From: Chlamydiales bacterium
GTDB taxonomy: Bacteria > Chlamydiota > Chlamydiia > Chlamydiales > JAACFD01
NCBI GenBank assembly: GCA_009937555.1
Contig: JAACFD010000030.1
Span: 1-12,357, forward strand
DNA length: 12,357 nucleotides
Reading direction: 5' to 3'
Below the pieces are notes generated by a model. The model was not told where the DNA came from. It saw nothing but the letters and a program-made list of their open reading frames with translations, and did no database searches. Positions 9,422-12,357 of this stretch are shown piece after piece. Position 1 is the first letter of the stretch; every line of letters begins with the position of its first letter. A program made the translations under genes and the position numbers.

Positions 9422-9456
9422 AAGAGACTCTTAACTTGATCGCTTAAGAGCCTCTT
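9422..9456 (-). terminator. Rho-independent terminator in the convergent gap, best fit to the - strand gene
   Basis: A 13-bp stem (9422-9434 pairing with 9444-9456) has a single A-C mismatch in the middle and a 9-base loop (9435-9443). Read on the - strand, the stem is followed at once by TTCTTTTA (9421 down to 9414), a U-rich tail that overlaps the stop codon of the + strand gene. On the + strand the stem is followed by six A and then TTAAG, with no U tract, so termination of the + strand gene here would be weaker. It lies 18 bases past the stop of the - strand gene and 5 bases past the stop of the + strand gene. Confidence 0.75.
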
Positions 9457-9474
9457 AAAAAATTAAGTAAAGTT

Positions 9475-12045
9475 TTAATCTTCTACTGATTTTTGCACCT
9501 GGAATATTCGCGCAGCTCCTGTAGTACAGTTCAGCTCTAGATGACCTTCAACCCTCGTCAAGACTCTAGTAGGTTCTACTGCAGAAGGGTCAATTAACAC
9601 ATAATCAAACTTCTGAGTAATACTGATTGTAGGTTTAAAGTTTCCTGAGCTATCAATAAAGCTTTTGAAGTAAACTTGAGGCCTAGTATCAATCTTACCC
9701 TCCTCTAGACGAGTAGGCATTAGCACTAACTCTCTACCTCTTGTAAGAACCTTATGAGGGAATTTTTTCCCTAACTTTAACATTAACTCTGAAAAAATAG
9801 ACTGATCCATTAAGCGTAACGTATTGATAGCTTTCTCTTCATTCATCACAATACTCAAAATGGTTCTATGAATAACTCTTGCTCTATTATCTCTATCTTC
9901 AACACTATCTAGAATCATCCCATTAATTGAGTAAAACAAATCCTCCCTAACATCTCTACAAAACTGATGGGGAAGATGAGTTAAACCTTCTTCTCTGGAA
10001 AAAGCTGCGTTTTTAGTTTGCAGTAAAAACTGTGGCACAAAATCATTTACAGCCTTTTCATCTCTATCAATAAGAGAGACTACATCTTCGTAACTAGACA
10101 ACTCAACTACTCTACATACTAAATCCTCTTTAGAATAAACAGCAGATGTTAAAGGCTCTAAAACCCCTGCTAAAAGTATACTTGATGTACTTGCTCTTTT
10201 GCTTCTACCAGCACCTGCTGCTGCTGCACCTGCAACTTCATCTTCTATAATAAAACTTCTTCTTTGCAGTGCTGGTACTATTCCTTCCTTTATATCTAAG
10301 CTATCTAAGTGATAAAAAGCAGCAAGCTGCTCTGGCCTAACTAAAGCTTTTGCAAGTCCACCTTGCTTAAAATCAGTCGAGTTAAAATGAAGAGCTACTC
10401 TCACATCATCTTTACTCTTTGAGGACTCATAGTCTGCAGCCGTCGCAATTTGATTCAAATGGTAAGCTAGAGCTATTAATGGCTGGGCTCCTTCTTCAGG
10501 AGTGATACTCTCAAAGAAAGTACTTCCGGCCTGCTCACTGAGACAAATAAACTTCTGTAGGTATAGATACATAAACTGTAAGAATGCAGAATACTCATCA
10601 TTAGATAAAACACTACTGCCTTTTTTGCCTATAAACAAGTCTTCATGCACAGCATCTAAAGCCATATCTAAAATTCTAGAGGCACTTTCCTCAGAAACAT
10701 TTGCACTGAGAACAATTCCAGAACTTGAGTGCATTAGATGTGCTTTAAAGCAGGTTTTAAGCTCATCCAATGTCCTTGTTTCAGCAAAAACTCCTGTTCG
10801 ATTTATCAACTCTCCACTAACTGGCAATAGTGCATAAAAAAAGCTAGAATTAGAGGCACTGTATATTTCTAGCTCTCTTAAGCCCTCTAAGATGCTTGGG
10901 TTTCTTGAATTTGGATCATAAACTAGAAAACCACCTAAGCTTTCTCCTTTAATTGCAGCACTATGCACAAGTGATTTTAGACCTGGAGCAACATGTACTG
11001 ATCTTCCTGAAGGTGCTAGAGTAATCACTCTTCCTAGACGTATATACTTAAGCCTACGCTCAGACTCTCCTTCTCCATATCTTTCAACCCAATCAAGGTT
11101 GGTTAAGATAAAGTTCCTCCCCATCTCATCAACATTAAACCCTAGCCCCTCACTGACTGTATGGCTTAAGCCTTTAGCTTCATAATCTGATAAAAAGAAC
11201 CTTAAAACACCTGTAGCATCTCGCTGCAGCATCTCAGATAATGGGAGGTCTCTTCTAGACTCTAAAAGCTCTACTCCCCCTTCCTCTAGGTAGCTTCCTC
11301 TGTAATTTAAAGCCTTTTGAACCAAAGAGTAACCAAAAGACTTAAGAGAATGCCCGTTTGTAAAAGCTTCTATTAATAGTGATACAAGACTCAATATCTT
11401 CCTAAACTCATCTTTCTCCCATCCTGTAACTACTGAATCAATAGATGCAACACTTGAAGACTCTAAGCGTCTAAGAAAAAAGTTTTGAAAATTAACCTGA
11501 TAGTCACTTCTAGCTTCTAAAGCTAGATGTAAAAACTCATTATAGCTTTTATACACTTGTAAACTTCTATAGTCCTCTCTCGAAATTTGCCGAAGTAAGT
11601 TAGACAGCTTTTCTTCAAAGCCAACTCTTTCTTCACCTGCTACTGCACCTTTATCTGCTAACTTACGTTGAAGTAGGCTTACGACCTCATCAATATTAGT
11701 GGCAGAAGCCTCACAAGCAGCTTTAAAATAATTCACAGCATGACGAACTTTGAGCGTTATAGCCTTTCTCATTAATCTAGGGCCCCAAATATCTTCTAAA
11801 TCATAAGATCCATCATCTGCTGATAGGCCAGATGCTATAGAAGCAACAGTCGAGCTTATCCAACTTCCCCATCCAGACGATGCTGCGGAACCATCATCAC
11901 TTTCAGTTAAGTCAAACGAACTTGCCAAACTCTCTCTTCTTAACCTCATAGAGTGATCTACAACTATTGATTGAAAGCTATGTGAAAAAGCTTCTTGATC
12001 TGCAGTCCTTTTTAAAAAAAGGTCTAGACAGTCATAACTTCGCAC
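9475..12045 (-). CDS. Large protein of unknown function, start uncertain
   Basis: The ORF has 856 codons when counted from the only near start, GTG at 12043-12045, and ends in TAA at 9475-9477. I do not recognise the family. The predicted protein is soluble-looking, rich in Ser, Leu and Glu, and mostly helical. A Ser/Gly-rich stretch with a short moderately hydrophobic core (WGSWISSTVASIASGL) falls near residues 55-75. A low-complexity Ala/Gly linker (AGAAAAGAG, then RSKRASTSS) lies around nt 10190-10235. The last 120 residues look strand-rich. No signal peptide or clear transmembrane helix is seen. The GTG has only AAGG immediately next to it, too close for a ribosome binding site, and the frame stays open upstream to 12276, so the true N-terminus probably lies further upstream. 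The first internal ATG (11947-11949) also lacks a Shine-Dalgarno sequence. Codon use resembles that of the convergent giant gene. The coding frame is sure; start and function are not. Confidence 0.8.
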   Translation of the reverse strand: MRSYDCLDLFLKRTADQEAFSHSFQSIVVDHSMRLRRESLASSFDLTESDDGSAASSGWGSWISSTVASIASGLSADDGSYDLEDIWGPRLMRKAITLKVRHAVNYFKAACEASATNIDEVVSLLQRKLADKGAVAGEERVGFEEKLSNLLRQISREDYRSLQVYKSYNEFLHLALEARSDYQVNFQNFFLRRLESSSVASIDSVVTGWEKDEFRKILSLVSLLIEAFTNGHSLKSFGYSLVQKALNYRGSYLEEGGVELLESRRDLPLSEMLQRDATGVLRFFLSDYEAKGLSHTVSEGLGFNVDEMGRNFILTNLDWVERYGEGESERRLKYIRLGRVITLAPSGRSVHVAPGLKSLVHSAAIKGESLGGFLVYDPNSRNPSILEGLRELEIYSASNSSFFYALLPVSGELINRTGVFAETRTLDELKTCFKAHLMHSSSGIVLSANVSEESASRILDMALDAVHEDLFIGKKGSSVLSNDEYSAFLQFMYLYLQKFICLSEQAGSTFFESITPEEGAQPLIALAYHLNQIATAADYESSKSKDDVRVALHFNSTDFKQGGLAKALVRPEQLAAFYHLDSLDIKEGIVPALQRRSFIIEDEVAGAAAAGAGRSKRASTSSILLAGVLEPLTSAVYSKEDLVCRVVELSSYEDVVSLIDRDEKAVNDFVPQFLLQTKNAAFSREEGLTHLPHQFCRDVREDLFYSINGMILDSVEDRDNRARVIHRTILSIVMNEEKAINTLRLMDQSIFSELMLKLGKKFPHKVLTRGRELVLMPTRLEEGKIDTRPQVYFKSFIDSSGNFKPTISITQKFDYVLIDPSAVEPTRVLTRVEGHLELNCTTGAARIFQVQKSVED

Positions 12046-12354
12046 CCTTGATGAAAGAGATAGAGTTAAAGGTACTGAAGCCTCCTCTTCGAGCTTTCTA
12101 CTAGCTAGTAAGGAACTATCACTTCTTGAACGCTCCCTAGATAAGGGTAGTTGTGTTATAACCCTTCCAGTAGGGTCTAACTCTCCCTTTAGTAAATGAA
12201 ATTTAGTGATAGCCTCAAGCGCTGCTCTTTCAGATCTATCTGAACAGCTCGTGGCTAAACTCTGCTCTTCTCCTTCCTATAGACAGTCTGCTTCAGTTCT
12301 ATTAAGGACTGAATGTGTAGTTAATTTTTGAAATATTTTTGATGAGTCACTCAT
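12046..12354 (-). pseudogene. Probable 5' part of the same gene, interrupted by an in-frame TAG
   Basis: Reading leftward on the - strand from ATG at 12352-12354, the frame encodes MSDSSKIFQKLTTHS and ten more residues. It then meets TAG at 12277-12279 (codon 26) and continues open, in the same frame, for 77 codons into the main ORF. The 77 codons contain no ATG, GTG or TTG, so no start can be placed between the TAG and the GTG at 12045. The text on both sides of the TAG is of similar polar, Ser/Glu-rich character. A single substitution in a sense codon (for example CAG to TAG) would explain this without a frameshift. Alternatives are a sequencing error, readthrough, or a 25-codon chance ORF with the real start elsewhere. 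Only three bases lie upstream of the ATG in the window, so its ribosome binding site cannot be judged. Confidence 0.5.
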
Positions 12355-12357
12355 TGA

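Noticed and set aside
10211..10236. GCTGCTGCT-like triplet run as a phase-variable repeat
   Set aside because: Only about four uninterrupted CTG units are present, encoding a short Ala linker; too short and impure to suggest slippage, and in-frame changes would not switch the gene.
10502..10837. 111-codon + strand ORF
   Set aside because: Antisense shadow of the - strand gene, without a ribosome binding site or known product.
12271..12276. GGAAGGAG just after the TAG as a ribosome binding site for a restart
   Set aside because: The sequence looks like a Shine-Dalgarno, but no ATG, GTG or TTG follows in frame at a usable distance.

Overview
The window is AT-rich (by eye roughly 35-40 % GC) and almost entirely coding. 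It holds two long genes in convergent orientation, separated by 58 bases. The first is the 3' part of a giant gene on the + strand, open from the left edge to 9416, with at least 3137 residues visible. The second is a long gene on the - strand with its stop at 9475 and its 5' end at or beyond the right edge. No tRNA, rRNA, CRISPR array, insertion sequence or phage gene was seen.

The + strand gene encodes a giant helicase-like ATPase. A motor occupies roughly nt 6030-8110. It has a P-loop (GGGKS), a DEID box, a Pro-Ser-rich block resembling DUF3645, an FTGTPW motif, an HTTGTDIKL motif and a QGVMRLR arginine motif. This order matches the DUF3638/DUF3645 family of very large proteins, known from fungi and other eukaryotes and, as I recall, from amoeba-associated bacteria such as environmental Chlamydiae. 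The motifs also parallel those of the SecA motor. About 2000 residues before the motor cannot be assigned to a family. After the motor come a helical stretch, a Val-Gln / Glu-Gln low-complexity linker and a C-terminal domain.

The - strand gene encodes a protein of at least 856 residues that I do not recognise. Its reading frame runs past the only GTG start (12045) to an in-frame TAG at 12277-12279. The same frame is open again beyond that TAG up to an ATG at 12352-12354. The simplest reading is a 959-codon gene interrupted by an amber codon at position 26, through a nonsense mutation, a sequence error or readthrough. Genome-wide TAG recoding is unlikely because the 3137-codon neighbour contains no in-frame TAG.

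Between the two stop codons lies a near-perfect hairpin. Its U-rich tail is on the - strand, so it is best read as the terminator of the - strand gene. Giant proteins, AT-rich DNA and this ATPase family suggest an intracellular or amoeba-associated bacterium, possibly in the Chlamydiota. That assignment is inference and was not tested.
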